A stretch of DNA of 64,000 nt. Source: Melastoma dodecandrum. Its lineage: Eukaryota > Streptophyta > Magnoliopsida > Myrtales > Melastomataceae. A program made the translations under genes and the position numbers. This document shows, in pieces, positions 11,172 through 21,640 of this stretch (positions within the stretch are counted from its first letter, which is position 1; the number at the start of each line of letters is the position of its first letter). The stretch lies in assembly GCA_029817715.1 (NCBI GenBank), contig JARUPY010000356.1:2882851-2946850 (forward strand), written 5' to 3'. A model generated the notes under the pieces. It was not told the origin of the DNA. It ran no database searches and saw only the letters and a program-made list of their open reading frames with translations.

Positions 11172-11815
11172 AGAACATTGAAGTGATTATTGATAATTAC
11201 GAATGTACATCGAGAAAACATTTGCCAGGGATACCATAAACTATTCAGTTCGACTATATCGGTTGTTTTTTTACATATAGCTTTCAGGCACAATGTACCT
11301 CACGTGTCATATCATTCCAATTAAATGGGGAGTTCCATGGTTCCATGCCCTTCGATTCCCTCGTCGTTAAAAGAATAAGACTGACGCGAAACCTGGTTGG
11401 TTGCGATAATTGTAACCTCGGCTTCGATAATGTACGTTAACAAATAAATTTAATCATCATTAATTTTTAGTTCCCTTCAGTCTCCTTTGCAAATGGTCTA
11501 TGGCTGTCCTACAAAATCAAATGTTTAGAATCAGAATAGGGATGAAACACTTTACGTTAACTTTTGTATTTCATGCGATTTAACTTTTCGGTTTGATTTG
11601 GAGGCATGAGCAAATATTGTGACAGTCTCTTAGAAACTAATTGATACCACCCGACTTAAACTATCTCTTTATTTATTTACTAATAATTAGGGGTTGAAGT
11701 CATTCGTTCATTTAATTTCAGTGGTTGGACAACGTTCGTGCGGGTGTAACACAGTGGTGGTAATTAATTTTTTTCACCAGTCATCCCCACGTTGATGCCC
11801 AGGCCAAGGGATTCA

Positions 11816-11873
11816 AATGTCCCATCCCTCTCAACCAGGAGATAATCTGGGACAGGACTGACTCCCTTCCCTT
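11816..11873. repeat. Short duplicated segment, copy 1
   Basis: The stretch TTCAAATGTCCCATCCCTCT followed by CAACCAGGAGATAATCTGGG and GGACTGACTCCCT recurs almost identically at 14338-14395, just beyond the 3' end of the minus-strand TNL gene. Confidence 0.85.
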
Positions 11874-11955
11874 TGTACGAGGTAAGAAAATTTTCTTATG
11901 CTTTCTTGTTCTCTGACCCCTACTCTCTGCTGATCTTTCTCCCCTGCCAATCTCC

Positions 11956-12270
11956 TTGCGGCCAGACGAACACAAGCGGCCAGCGATGACGGAAGTCGAG
12001 TCTCCCATGAGCTTCCCCAGCAATCTCCTTGCTCCGCCACCTTTCCCGACTGCCGAGATAGCTTGGATCTCTATCTTGGCACTTATAATTATTGGCTTTG
12101 CTGCACTTGCTCTGTGGTACATGTTCAAGCCCGTGGGAGGCGGCGAGATGGGTGCCAAGGCAGCACCTCATGTCGATCTCCAGGAAGTCATCTCTGAAGC
12201 GTCCTATCCGGCGACCGATGACGGTGAAGACCGCCCCTCGGCAACACCCGCGCCCTTCTCCATCGGCTAA
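11956..12270 (+). CDS. Hypothetical single-pass membrane protein, 104 aa
   Basis: Open frame of 104 residues without a recognised family. It has a hydrophilic N-terminus (an alternative ATG lies at codon 11), one strong transmembrane segment at about residues 35-57 (IAWISILALIIIGFAALALW), and an acidic, proline-rich tail ending APFSIG. Local GC content is clearly higher than in the flanks. A possible donor site (GAG|GTAAG at about 11878-11885) upstream suggests an additional 5' exon or a 5' UTR intron. It begins just after block B, and the small membrane frame at 791-1189 sits beside block A, but the two proteins are not alike. Function unknown. Confidence 0.4.
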   Translation: MRPDEHKRPAMTEVESPMSFPSNLLAPPPFPTAEIAWISILALIIIGFAALALWYMFKPVGGGEMGAKAAPHVDLQEVISEASYPATDDGEDRPSATPAPFSIG

Positions 12271-12726
12271 GATAGGCTTAGTAATGATGTTTGAGTATTT
12301 TATAATATAAATTCAATTAAAAAAATCCATGTAATGATGTTTGAGTATTTCTGTACGAGGAGGAACGATTTCTGTTGAAGGAAAGTCAGTGGCATCAGTG
12401 TATTAAATGGAAATTTCTTTATTTTGTCGTTTCAATGGTTAATTTTTTTCGCCATATCTCTTTATTAATTGACCTGAAACAAACATCATAAATGTCTCGA
12501 CCTTGTTCAATTTATAAATGACAATGTCAAAAAATGGTAATTTTTTATGAGATTGATTACCCAATTGCTTTCCAATATATAATATAAATCTATACTTATT
12601 TGAGTTGTGTAGAAAGGAGGATGTTAATACATCGCTTATACACAAATTTTTCAAGCTGTATATAAAGGAATAAGATGAAACCATCGGGCCGCTTGAGTAA
12701 AGACGTCCACTCTTTCGACGTGAATC

Positions 12727-12782
12727 AGGGTGCTCGACCATGTCGATAAAAGACAGGGTGCTCAATCATGTCGAGAGAAGAC
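12727..12782. repeat. 28-bp tandem repeat, two copies
   Basis: AGGGTGCTCGACCATGTCGA followed by TAAAAGAC is repeated immediately with four substitutions. Confidence 0.8.
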
Positions 12783-12841
12783 ATAAATGCTTGTAGAGAG
12801 AAGACCACTTGGCAATAAGGTTAGTAGATTAGGAGGAGGGT

Positions 12842-13400
12842 GTTGACACAAGAAGCCTGCAATGATATGATGTTTCAACCGAAAGGATCACGATCATCCG
12901 TTCGAGGAGGCTAGGCTACGTGGTGATCAAGGGCACCGGCTGTTCGAGGACAAAAACTGATCGGGGGCAGAATGGATAGAAGACGGTTTGAAGAGACAAG
13001 CCCTTGGATGCATAGCATGATGGCGACCAACTTGATAAAAAATTCTCGAAGCAGATGAAGAGTTGTATATTTAACTTAACATTAAGAGTCGTAATAGACG
13101 ACAATTATGAGTCGTATAGTATTCCTGGCACTAAGTGTTTATTAGTATAAATAGTCATTTATTATACCTTTAAATAATCATCCACCAACATTACCGGACA
13201 ACCATTCGGTGGACCTCATTTTACTTTTAGTTATCAACCTTAGTGACTGTGACATGGTGAATATGGCTGAGTATCCCTCTTCACTTCTGATTTCGTTATC
13301 ATTTTACCGACGTTGGTGTCAGATGCTTGCGCCATTTCTCCTCCAGCCGGAACTTGAATCGCCCCCATCCCATTCTCGTGATCGATCATGGAGTTCAATG
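12842..13400 (+). repeat. Possible solo LTR or retroelement remnant
   Basis: Begins TGTTGACACAAGAAGCC. It has a TATA-like GTATAAATAG at about 13145 and retroelement-LTR-like text around 13300-13390 (CCGACGTTGGTGTCAGATGC). No second copy is in the window and no clean target duplication was found, so this is tentative. Confidence 0.25.
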
Positions 13401-14340
13401 TAAATGTACTTAGAAAGGGTTCATGTCGCGGTTTGATAAGGGAATTATAAACAAGAGACTTAGGGCAACTCCCTCCCTTCTCGACTCGTTAGTCTTGATC
13501 GCTTGCTTATATTTTCTTAATTTGTGCCACACATATCCCAATATTTTTATTTTTGTATTTGAAGGTTTATTAATAGATGATTTATTCATTTTTTTTTCCT
13601 TTTTTGGGTCACTCAGACATAATAAATTATTCTAGTTTGATGCATAAATAATTAATGAAACTCTACAAAGCATCGTAACACATGGTTAGGATGGAGTGAC
13701 TGGGAAAAGCATGGAATTTGTAGAAACTTCACATTGTGGATATGTTTGTAGATATATCTACGACACTCTGTCGTCTAATCTCGCGGAGCGACGGAGTTGA
13801 AACCTTGTGTCTAGGTGAGATCATATCCGGGTAGTAAGTTGATTCGGAGTTATGATTATGGAGAATGAGATTTTGTTGTAATGTTTTGTAAGAGTTGGAA
13901 AAAGAGAAATCATTATCATTTACCAATCCAAAAACATTCACATGATAAGTAAAATTAGTTTATAAGGAGACATTGGTTTTTGAATTCGGTAACAAACATA
14001 TGGATAAAGCAGTTTTGAATTCCTAAATGTTAAAGTAAAACGTTATAGATTCCTACGGTATCAAATCAAATCAAAATACTCCATGAAATACTTCATGTTA
14101 TCTTCCATTTCCGAATCCACGAATAACCTCTTATTTAAAATCAAATATTCGATTCATAGATAAATTCAACACTATTATACTCCCGGTCGTTGCACAAATC
14201 ATGCACGATAAGTGAAAGGATTGTGCACGGTCAATAATTATTATTTTTAAATATGTGAAAATTTTTAAAAAGTGAAATTGTAATAAAAATCAGCCTTATT
14301 ATTTTGAAAAATAATTGCAAACCCCTTGGCAAAGCGATTC
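13400..14340. other. AT-rich intergenic stretch
   Basis: No gene recognised. Short open frames at 13423-13635 and 13729-13941 lack domains. Confidence 0.5.
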
Positions 14341-14395
14341 AAATGTCCCATCCCTCTCAACCAGGAGATAATCTGGGGCAGAGGACTGACTCCCT
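14338..14395. repeat. Short duplicated segment, copy 2
   Basis: Near-identical to 11816-11873, with two inserted or changed bases in the GGGGCAGAGGACTG part. It ends about 90 bp from the TNL stop codon, in its 3' flank. Confidence 0.85.
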
Positions 14396-14485
14396 AAGAA
14401 ATTCCTCATCAACCCAGCTTCTGTTCGGAAGAGGAAGAAGTGGTCTCCTACTCTGAAACATTAAAACAAACAACAGAAGAGTATC

Positions 14486-16489
14486 CTAAAAGCATCGAAT
14501 GAGACAAGCCCTGTCAAATTTCCTCTTTCCTCTATATTCCCTGTAAGGGCCGTCGAATGACTCCGATTTGTCACAGCCAAAAATTGATAGGCCACACTCG
14601 TCGATCACACGGGGCACGTGGAGCAACGAGGAGCAACGCCAGATTTCCACACGCTTCAATCTTTTCAAGCCCAACAAATCCTGAATTCCGCAGATGGAGT
14701 CACAGCTGTCAAAGATGAGTACCTCCAACATCTCCAATTGTTCCAGTCTTGGAATCTCCACCAACGCTGGACACCCAGTGAACCATAGCGACCTCAGCCC
14801 CCTCAATCTCCCTATGTTGGACACCCTAACGAGACTATCGGAGTTATTAATAGACAACTTAGTAAGACTGGGTAACGAATCGAGCCCACCAAGCTCCATC
14901 TCCGTCAACGTAAATTCTCTTATCTCCATCTCCAGAATTGTCTGCAGAGACGCCATGTCTGGAGAACTCCAACCGAGAGTCTTGAGCCAATAAAGGAAGC
15001 CCAACTCGAAAGCTCCTCTAAATGTAATAATTCTCGTTCCATACTTTTTTATACAACGTATTTCTGCAGAGAGTCCCATCGTCTCCGATGAAAATGCAAA
15101 GTATGTTAGGCTGGTAGGAAATCCTTGAAGCTCTTGAAGCATCTCACAAGACTTCAACCTGAGGGACTTAAGGCTCGTGAGTTGACTAACTGTTGCTGGC
15201 AGGAAGCGAATCTTGCTCCCCGAAAGGTCCAAATCTTCTAAAGCTGACAGGCATCCGATTTCTTCTAGAATTCCTTTGTCGAGAGGACAATTCGAAGCAT
15301 TCAACGCCGTTAGGCTGGTAGGAAGTCCTCGAAGCTCCTGAAGCATCTCACAACCATCCAATCTTAGGAACTTGAGGCTCGTGAGTCGGTTGACCGTTGC
15401 TGGCAGGAAGTGAATGTTGGTGTATGAAAGGTACAATTCCTCTAAACATGACATGCTCCAGATTTCTTCCGGAATTCCTTTGTCGAGAGGACAAGACGAA
15501 GCATCCAACAACGTTAGGCTAGTAGGAAGTCCTTGAAGCTCCTGAAGCATCTCACAACACTTCAACTTGAGGGACTTCAGGCTCGTGAGTTGACTAACTC
15601 TTGTTGGCAGGAAGCGAATCTTGCTCCCCGAAAGGTTCAATTCTTCTAAAGCCGGTAGTCTCCCGATTTCCTCCAGAATTCCTTCGTCGAGAGGACAATT
15701 CGAAGCATTCAACACCATTAGGCGGGTTGGGAGTCCTTGAAGCTCTTGAAGCATCTCACAACCATCCAATCTTAGGGACTTGAGGCTTGTGAGTCGGCTG
15801 ACTGTTGCTGGCAGGAAGCGAATGTTGGTGTATGAAATGTTCAATTCCTCTAAAGATGACAGGCTCCCGATTTCTTCCGGAATTCCTTTGTCGAGAGGAC
15901 AAGACGAAGCATCCAACACCATTAGGCTGGTTGGAAGTCCTCGAAGCTCCTGAAGCATCATGCAAGAAATTAACTTGAGGGACTTAAGGTTCATCAGTCT
16001 ACTAACTGTCATTGGCAGGAAGCGGATCTTGCTCCACGACAGGTCCAAATCTTCTAAAGTTGATAGGCTCCTGATTTCTTCCGGAATTCCTTTATCCAGA
16101 GGGTTCTGAGAAACGTGCAATACTAGTAGGTTATTTAGATCACTTATTGAGGCGGGTAATCTTCTGATCTTGTTATTTGATAAGTCAAGTGTCCTCAAGG
16201 ATTCCAAACTCCCAATTGATTCCGGTACTTCTTCAATCTTGCAATCAGTCACAATTAGCTCCTGTAAAGCTCTTGCACTACAGAGCTCTTCCGATAAACT
16301 CCTCAAAGACCGACAATGGGAGATTTTCATACAAGTAAGACTTTTCAACTTACCCACCGAATGGTGGATTTCATTCAAGTAGGTACATTTCTCAAAAACC
16401 ATAATCTCTAACTTTAAGCAACACGAGAAATCAGGTGTCATCGTCATATCACTGCGCCAGACCTCCAACACCCTTAAATTAGGCATTAT
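14486..16489 (-). CDS. TNL exon 4, leucine-rich repeats and C-terminal region
   Basis: Acceptor TTTACAG|ATAATGCC. 667 residues follow in one open frame. The central part is five units of 68 residues with an exact 204-nt spacing, seen at 16095, 15891, 15687, 15483 and 15279. Each unit contains PLDKGI-EEI, I-FLPATVS-LTSLKSL and CEMLQEL-GLPTSL. The last 200 residues are less regular LRRs (for example SLPSLTKLSINNSDSL) and a short basic tail (YRGKRKFDRA). Confidence 0.93.
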   Translation of the reverse strand: MMPNLRVLEVWRSDMTMTPDFSCCLKLEIMVFEKCTYLNEIHHSVGKLKSLTCMKISHCRSLRSLSEELCSARALQELIVTDCKIEEVPESIGSLESLRTLDLSNNKIRRLPASISDLNNLLVLHVSQNPLDKGIPEEIRSLSTLEDLDLSWSKIRFLPMTVSRLMNLKSLKLISCMMLQELRGLPTSLMVLDASSCPLDKGIPEEIGSLSSLEELNISYTNIRFLPATVSRLTSLKSLRLDGCEMLQELQGLPTRLMVLNASNCPLDEGILEEIGRLPALEELNLSGSKIRFLPTRVSQLTSLKSLKLKCCEMLQELQGLPTSLTLLDASSCPLDKGIPEEIWSMSCLEELYLSYTNIHFLPATVNRLTSLKFLRLDGCEMLQELRGLPTSLTALNASNCPLDKGILEEIGCLSALEDLDLSGSKIRFLPATVSQLTSLKSLRLKSCEMLQELQGFPTSLTYFAFSSETMGLSAEIRCIKKYGTRIITFRGAFELGFLYWLKTLGWSSPDMASLQTILEMEIREFTLTEMELGGLDSLPSLTKLSINNSDSLVRVSNIGRLRGLRSLWFTGCPALVEIPRLEQLEMLEVLIFDSCDSICGIQDLLGLKRLKRVEIWRCSSLLHVPRVIDECGLSIFGCDKSESFDGPYREYRGKRKFDRACLIRCF

Positions 16490-16595
16490 CTGTAAATGCA
16501 TCGTGCACCACAATTTAAAATAAAAAATGCACTTTACAACACATTTAACGGTCAAACACATGACATATAGGAGGAGGAGGAGGAGGAGTTCATAC

Positions 16596-16868
16596 CAGCC
16601 TTTCAATACTGCCCCATCTACCTTCAATTTTGAGAACAACTAAGTTGCTCATCTTGAAGATGTCGGGATTAGTCCATATGTTACAATTCCACCAATAAAG
16701 CCACGCTAACGTCTCCCGGATACTTCCAAAATCTCTAATAAATTGATGTGTCCCTTTTAGATGAAGATAAAGAAAAATAAATATTCCTCTAAAGTCCTCA
16801 TAAGAGAATTCGTGTTCTTCTCCATCACTTCCTAAGTCCAAGTCCATTGCTATGATTTTCTCCGAGAC
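16596..16868 (-). CDS. TNL exon 3, NB-LRR linker
   Basis: 91 codons between TTATAAG|GTCTCGG and GGCTG|GTATGA, phase 0 at both ends. It encodes the linker typical of TNL exon 3 (SEKIIAMDLDLG and MSNLVVLKI). Confidence 0.9.
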
Positions 16869-17002
16869 CTTATAAACGAAAAAATTCAACTAACATTAAT
16901 AGTCACATTGTGCTGAGTGAAGAGTGACATCAATCCCAAAGTAATGCACGTGAAAAAAAAAAGTAATATTTAAACTCCAACTTAATTTAACGAGTTCCTT
17001 AC

Positions 17003-18110
17003 CTTTTTCTGAAGAACTATCTTTAAGGCATCATTTGGATCCCAAAGTCTAGTACACATTTCAGGCCTTCCAAAGACTTCCGATCGAATGATTTCTCTTC
17101 CCATGTCTCGAATTTGATCGTGAATCCAAAACTTTCCCACTGAATCAATCTTTATCAATGATTTGTTGATGAGTACCTTCACTCCGCTTTTTGGATAAAG
17201 GTCACGAGCTTCCCAGAGATAATCTGCATACCTCCGAGGCATCGCTTCCCGAAAACACACGATATCAAGGAAAATTTCCTTCTCCCTCCAGTCTAATCCA
17301 TCGTAGCTTACCTTCAAGATCTTAAAAACCTCTTCTAGGGGAATATTCTTTAGCTTTTTGAGCTCATACTTCCATGACTCTTTGCTCTGACAACACAAGT
17401 GACCTCCAATCACCTCCAAAGCCAAGGGAAGGTTACCTGTGGTCTCAACTACCTGTTTCTATAAAGAAAGGTAATCTTCTGGAGGCTCATTGGTGCCAAA
17501 GGCATGCCTGCTGAAGAGCTGAAGGGCGTAGTTGTCAGCCATTTTCTCCATTTCATAAAAATGAAGTAATTCGGAACCAAGACGAACAAATCGATTGCAA
17601 ACGCTTTTATCCCTAGTCGTGATTATGACTCGACTGCCTGTTCCTAAAATGTCTTCGGGATTTTTAATCAGTAGTTTTTCCAGTTGAGAGTCCGCATCCA
17701 CATCATCGAGAACCAGAAGAACCCTCTTGCGCTGAATCCTTCGTATGATCTCACTGTCGTAGTTATAAGATCTAGCATTTTGGCCACCGAGAATGTCTTC
17801 CAATAACTTGTTTTGCAATTTCTCAGTGCCTCCATGACCTTTGGACGTCTCACGCACATCGGAAACAAAACTGGAGCCTTGGAACCGGGACTGTAATTCA
17901 TTGAAGATGACGCTAGCAAGGGTCGTCTTCCCAATTCCTCCCATGCCATGAAGCACCACGAGTCTTACTCCCGAGGAGTTGCAGTCCAGCAGATTTAACA
18001 TATCAAATACTCGATCATCGATCCCTGTAAGATGGTCAGGCAAACTTTGATCCTTGATTCTCAGCTTCACAAGAATATCCTGAACTATTAATCGGACGAA
18101 TCTTCCTTCC
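17003..18110 (-). CDS. TNL exon 2, NB-ARC domain, contains TAG at 17461-17459
   Basis: Acceptor GTGCAG|GGAAGG at 18111, donor AAAAAG|GTAAGG at 17002. It is one open frame of 1,108 nt apart from a single TAG. The frame before and after the TAG is the same, with no indel. All standard NB-ARC motifs can be read, so the domain was functional until recently. Confidence 0.93.
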
Positions 18111-18288
18111 CTGCACGACGACAATGAAAATAGACACGGATTCAGTCACCGTAGTCATCACCATCTTCCTCGTAGACTCCGATACGTTTATTTCCAAAAA
18201 ACGTTAAGTATTTAAAGATATTTATTTCCCAAGAAAAAAAAAATGATTCAAAAGATAAGGGGAGGAATAACAAGGCTCTGGTGGTTAC

Positions 18289-18815
18289 CCCTGGATGGCT
18301 TTGGAGTCCCATCCGCTTATCCCGCCCACCGTCTTAAGTGCTTCCTCCCATTTCTTGACGACCTCCTGGCCGTGTCGATCCTTGTGTGTGTCGAGCGCTT
18401 CCCGATACAGCTCTGTGCGCAGCTTTACATCGGCCAGATCTGCCCCGTAGAAAATAGGCAGTATGATCTTCCTGCCGACGTTCGAGCCTCCCCGGAGATC
18501 CACCATCATGTCAAGCTCCCTCAGGCACCATGCACTGGATGCGTAGTTCCTGGAGAAGACGACAGCGTAAATCCTGGAGCCATTGATCGCTCGCTTGAGC
18601 TCACCCCCGATTACTTCGCCGCGATGGATCTCCTCGTCGTCCTTGAAGACGCGGAGACCGGCCCCGGTCATGCACTCGTAGAGGTGGTCGACGATGCCAT
18701 AACGAGCATCGGGTCCCCGGAAGCTCAGAAATACATCGAACTCAGATCTCATGGAGGAGAGGGAATATTGGTCACTGCCCTGGCTCCGTACGGACTCCAT
18801 TATTGTACTGGTCAT
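18289..18815 (-). CDS. TNL exon 1, TIR domain
   Basis: Encodes about 175 residues. The ATG at 18815 starts MTSTIMESVRSQ; an internal Met (codon 6) is close to the start of the homologous TIR exon at 55 kb. The exon ends ATCCAGGG|GTAACC in phase 2 and splices over a 178-bp intron. The TIR domain makes NAD+-cleaving oligomers in active receptors. Confidence 0.93.
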
Positions 18816-20380
18816 TGCTTACTTCCCACCGCCCGCTCACAAAAGAAGGTTATCAGACGAAAAGAGAGGGGAACGAAACTTGGGACTTCTCTTCGGGACA
18901 GACTTTTTCCCAACCATGGGGCATGGCAGGCCGACAAAATTGACCAACAAAAGCGTCGGTCGTTGAATGAATTGATGGTGGAGACTTTTGTGTCCCCCAA
19001 ACCCCCCCCCCCCCCCGGTTCAAGTCTTTGTTTGTTTATAATTTTGCATGAAATACTGGCCAAAAACTGAACAATTGAGGAAAGGGGACTAACTATTTTT
19101 TTTTAAAAAAAGGAAAGAAACTTTTGACATAATTATATTAATTTTAAATAAATTCATTAGGTGGACCAATTTTGATAAACACATCTCACCCAACCAAAGT
19201 AGTTAAAATATTTTATGCATTTATTTAAGAAAGTAATTATATATTTTAATGTATAGTTATTCGTTGCCGGATCTTGTTTTGATGATGAAGGCGACAAAGA
19301 CGATGCTGATGATTTGGTTCTTCTGTTAGTGTCATTTGCTTATGAGGGGGGCTCGCTTTTCCTTTCTTCTTTTTTGTTCAGGCGTCTTGGAAATTCATCG
19401 TGCCATCAAGGAAGGGAACATGATGGTTCTCAATTCTTGGCAAGCTCGGGCTAAGACTCAATGACCGAGAAGAAGGAGCGGATCGAGAGTATCGGTTGTC
19501 GAACCAGATGGGTTGCCTACGGGGCCTGCTGTGAAACCGTGGGGGAGCGAGGGAGACAATGAGAAGATGAGGAGAAGGGCAAAATGATTTGATGATGTAC
19601 ATAAGATGGGGGGAGAGTTGGGTTGATTTGGTGTTAATCCGAATAGGGCAATGTTATTAATTGGTTTTAAAAATCTACACGTTTTTTCAATTTTAATTGT
19701 TTCATGAATCCGAGGAGGAAAAGACACCATTGACCCTCAAAGTCGTCCTCAACACAAAAAGCATTCGGTAAACCAAAAAAAAAAGCGGAGACTTAGCCAA
19801 AAGCCCCCTTTCAAGTCTTTGTATATTTATTATAATTTTGAGTCATCCAAGTCTACAAATCTCAAACAAACATGAAAGAAATCGATTACCTATTCGTCAG
19901 ATATGTTAAAAAATTTTTGATGGATTATGTTTAATTCGAATGTATACAAATCTCAAGCCAGAAAGGGAGAGAAATCGATTAAGGTGCTCTTCTTGCGAAA
20001 CTTCGTTTTCTTTTCGAGAGAGAGACTTCTTCCCTGAAATTTCCCAAATGCACACCCCCGACGTCCATAAATAAAATGATCGGTGTTTGAATTCGAATTA
20101 AGAATGAGTTAAATTAAACTAATTTCTTAGTCACATTTTTTAAGCGTTTTCGAACCCTAAACTTTAGCGAAATAAAATGCTCAGTACGAAGAATGCCCTA
20201 AAATTCGAGGACTAAAAGGCGAGTTTCAGATTTTTCTATTAAAGTCAGAGCTATTATGCAGGACATGGTAAAAAGTACGAGGATCACTTGGTAATTTGGT
20301 ATTTTCAGACGAATCAAAAAGGCTGAAAAGCTGTCGTATTGGCAAGGCTGAACGACAACAACCAGCAACGGTTTTCCCCC
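18816..20380. other. TNL upstream region and intergenic sequence
   Basis: Contains the promoter side of the minus-strand TNL gene; I cannot point to a certain TATA box. A 15-base C run occupies 19002-19016. Open frames here (for example 19378-19730 minus) show no domains. Confidence 0.5.
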
Positions 20381-20384
20381 CATA

Positions 20385-20455
20385 TGCTTGGAGGTATGCA
20401 GATTATTTATGGGAAGCTCGCGACTTGTATCCAAATAGCGGAGTGCTGACTTTAA
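20385..20455 (+). pseudogene. Orphan fragment of TNL coding sequence
   Basis: About 65 bp encoding RYADYLWEARDLYPNSGV, nearly the same as RYADYLWEARDLYPKSGV in the NB-ARC exon of the TNL at 14.5-18.8 kb (minus strand near 17230-17180). Neither flank resembles TNL sequence. It is too short to function and lies on the opposite strand to its parent. Confidence 0.8.
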
Positions 20456-20814
20456 TTAGACACCATAACACAATACTCACCGTGTACTTAAGTCGCGGTA
20501 CAAATTATCCAAAAGTCGCGGTTGAACCACGACTTCTTTGTAAAGTGAATGTTGCGGTTTGAAACCGCGACTTAGAGGCGATATCCAAGATATTTTCGAA
20601 ACTAGAACTATATTTTTAATTTTTTTTAGGGGATAAAAGAAAAAAAAATACTGATAAATAAATTGTTGAAGTTAGGGGGAAAGGGAGTTTTCCAGACGGC
20701 TAGAATAACTAACTAAAAAAGAAGAAGAAAACAAAAGTGTAGTCAATTGGAATTTAATAAGCACGAAGCATCACATGGTAGAATTACTATAATGTTTGTA
20801 ATTACATGATGATT

Positions 20815-21440
20815 AGTTTTGTTTTACTTTACTACAAACCACGGGTGTCACATTGACTTTCACTTTACTAATAAGAATTTTTATTAAATTCTCTAAATAT
20901 TTCATGCGATATTCATACTTTTGCGTAAAATTTTGATTTCGTAAGGTACGAAATCTCCGGTCGTGATTTCGTAAAATTTTACTAATCAAATTTCGTAATG
21001 GGCCGATTGGATTTGTAAAGTCCATAAAATTTTACGAAGTCACTTCGTAAAGTACGAAATTTCATAGTACCACTTCATAAATTTTACGAGGCCCAATACG
21101 AAGTATAGACGAGAGAGGAGTACGAGGCCTAGTACAAAACAGTGCTAAACATTACTTATTATTCGTAAAGAACAAAGTCAACGTCCTGGGGTCCGAACTT
21201 AGTTCGTAACGTACAAAGACACATTGTGAAGTACGAACTCACTTTGTAAAATTTTACGAACTCAATTAGTAAATTACGAAATCTCACGGTACCACTTCGT
21301 AAGATTTTACGAGGCCCAATACAAACCAACCGGGAGAGGAGTACGAGGCTCAATATGAACCCGACGGTTACTGTTTCGTAATAGTTTATACTTTACTTCT
21401 TCGTAAAGTATGAAATAGTACCCGACGTGCACGTCATTTT
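20815..21440. repeat. Array of TTCGTAA/TTACGAA palindromes with a 223-bp duplication
   Basis: Many copies of TTCGTAA and its complement TTACGAA, often joined as CGTAAAATTTTACGA. A unit at about 21022-21134 recurs at 21242-21354 (shared CCACTTC-TAA, TTTTACGAGGCCCAATAC, GAGGAGTACGAGGC) with a period near 223 bp. No coding capacity. It resembles the interior of a foldback or MITE family; similar words occur at about 48270-48300. Confidence 0.7.
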
Positions 21441-21640
21441 AAACTTATCCGGGGCCTTTTAGATTATTCTTGGACACGGACCAAAAAAAAATGGATGCCC
21501 CCGGTCAGTCTTGCCGATTGAGTTTTGTCCTCCAATGTTGATGCCAAAAGAGAGGCGGCCGGCGGCTGAACTCTGGCTTTATACATATGACCGTCTGAGG
21601 ATAAGTCACGTCCTGAATTAGTTAGTAGTTTGTTACAAGG

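Larger units (their letters stand above)
10512..11880. repeat. Segmental duplication, copy B (no solo LTR, no GNK2 insert)
   Basis: Direct-orientation paralogue of 1408-5830. At 10649-10650 the sequence passes straight from GACATGGCATT to ATATAACAAAGATCAATAATC, the point where copy A holds the solo LTR. It also lacks the insert seen at 4185-5085 in copy A. The two copies are diverged by many substitutions and indels, so the duplication is not recent. Confidence 0.8.
14486..18815 (-). pseudogene. TIR-NB-LRR immune receptor, full-length structure with one internal TAG
   Basis: Four exons (18815-18289, 18110-17003, 16868-16596, 16489-14486) with GT-AG junctions. Their lengths sum to 1,304 codons including stop, and every junction keeps phase. 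Domains in order: TIR (DVFLSFRGPDARYG; SAWCLREL carries the catalytic Glu), NB-ARC (GMGGIGKTT P-loop, LLVLDDVD kinase-2, GSRVIITTRD, GNLPLAL), an IHD version of MHD (FWIHDQIRDMG), then a large LRR region. TNLs are intracellular sensors of pathogen effectors. The only defect is an in-frame TAG at 17461-17459 (codon 393), where the paralogue at 55 kb has TCA (Ser). Translation would stop after TIR plus most of NB-ARC, about 392 residues. It is therefore a very young pseudogene, a truncated TN-type product, or a base error. Confidence 0.93.

Noticed and set aside
14694..16382. Several plus-strand open frames over the LRR exon
   Set aside because: Shadows of the minus-strand LRR exon, repeated because the LRR units repeat.
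18243..19070. 275-codon plus-strand open frame
   Set aside because: It is antisense to the TIR exon and runs through a 15-base C run into non-coding sequence; the minus strand carries clear TIR motifs.
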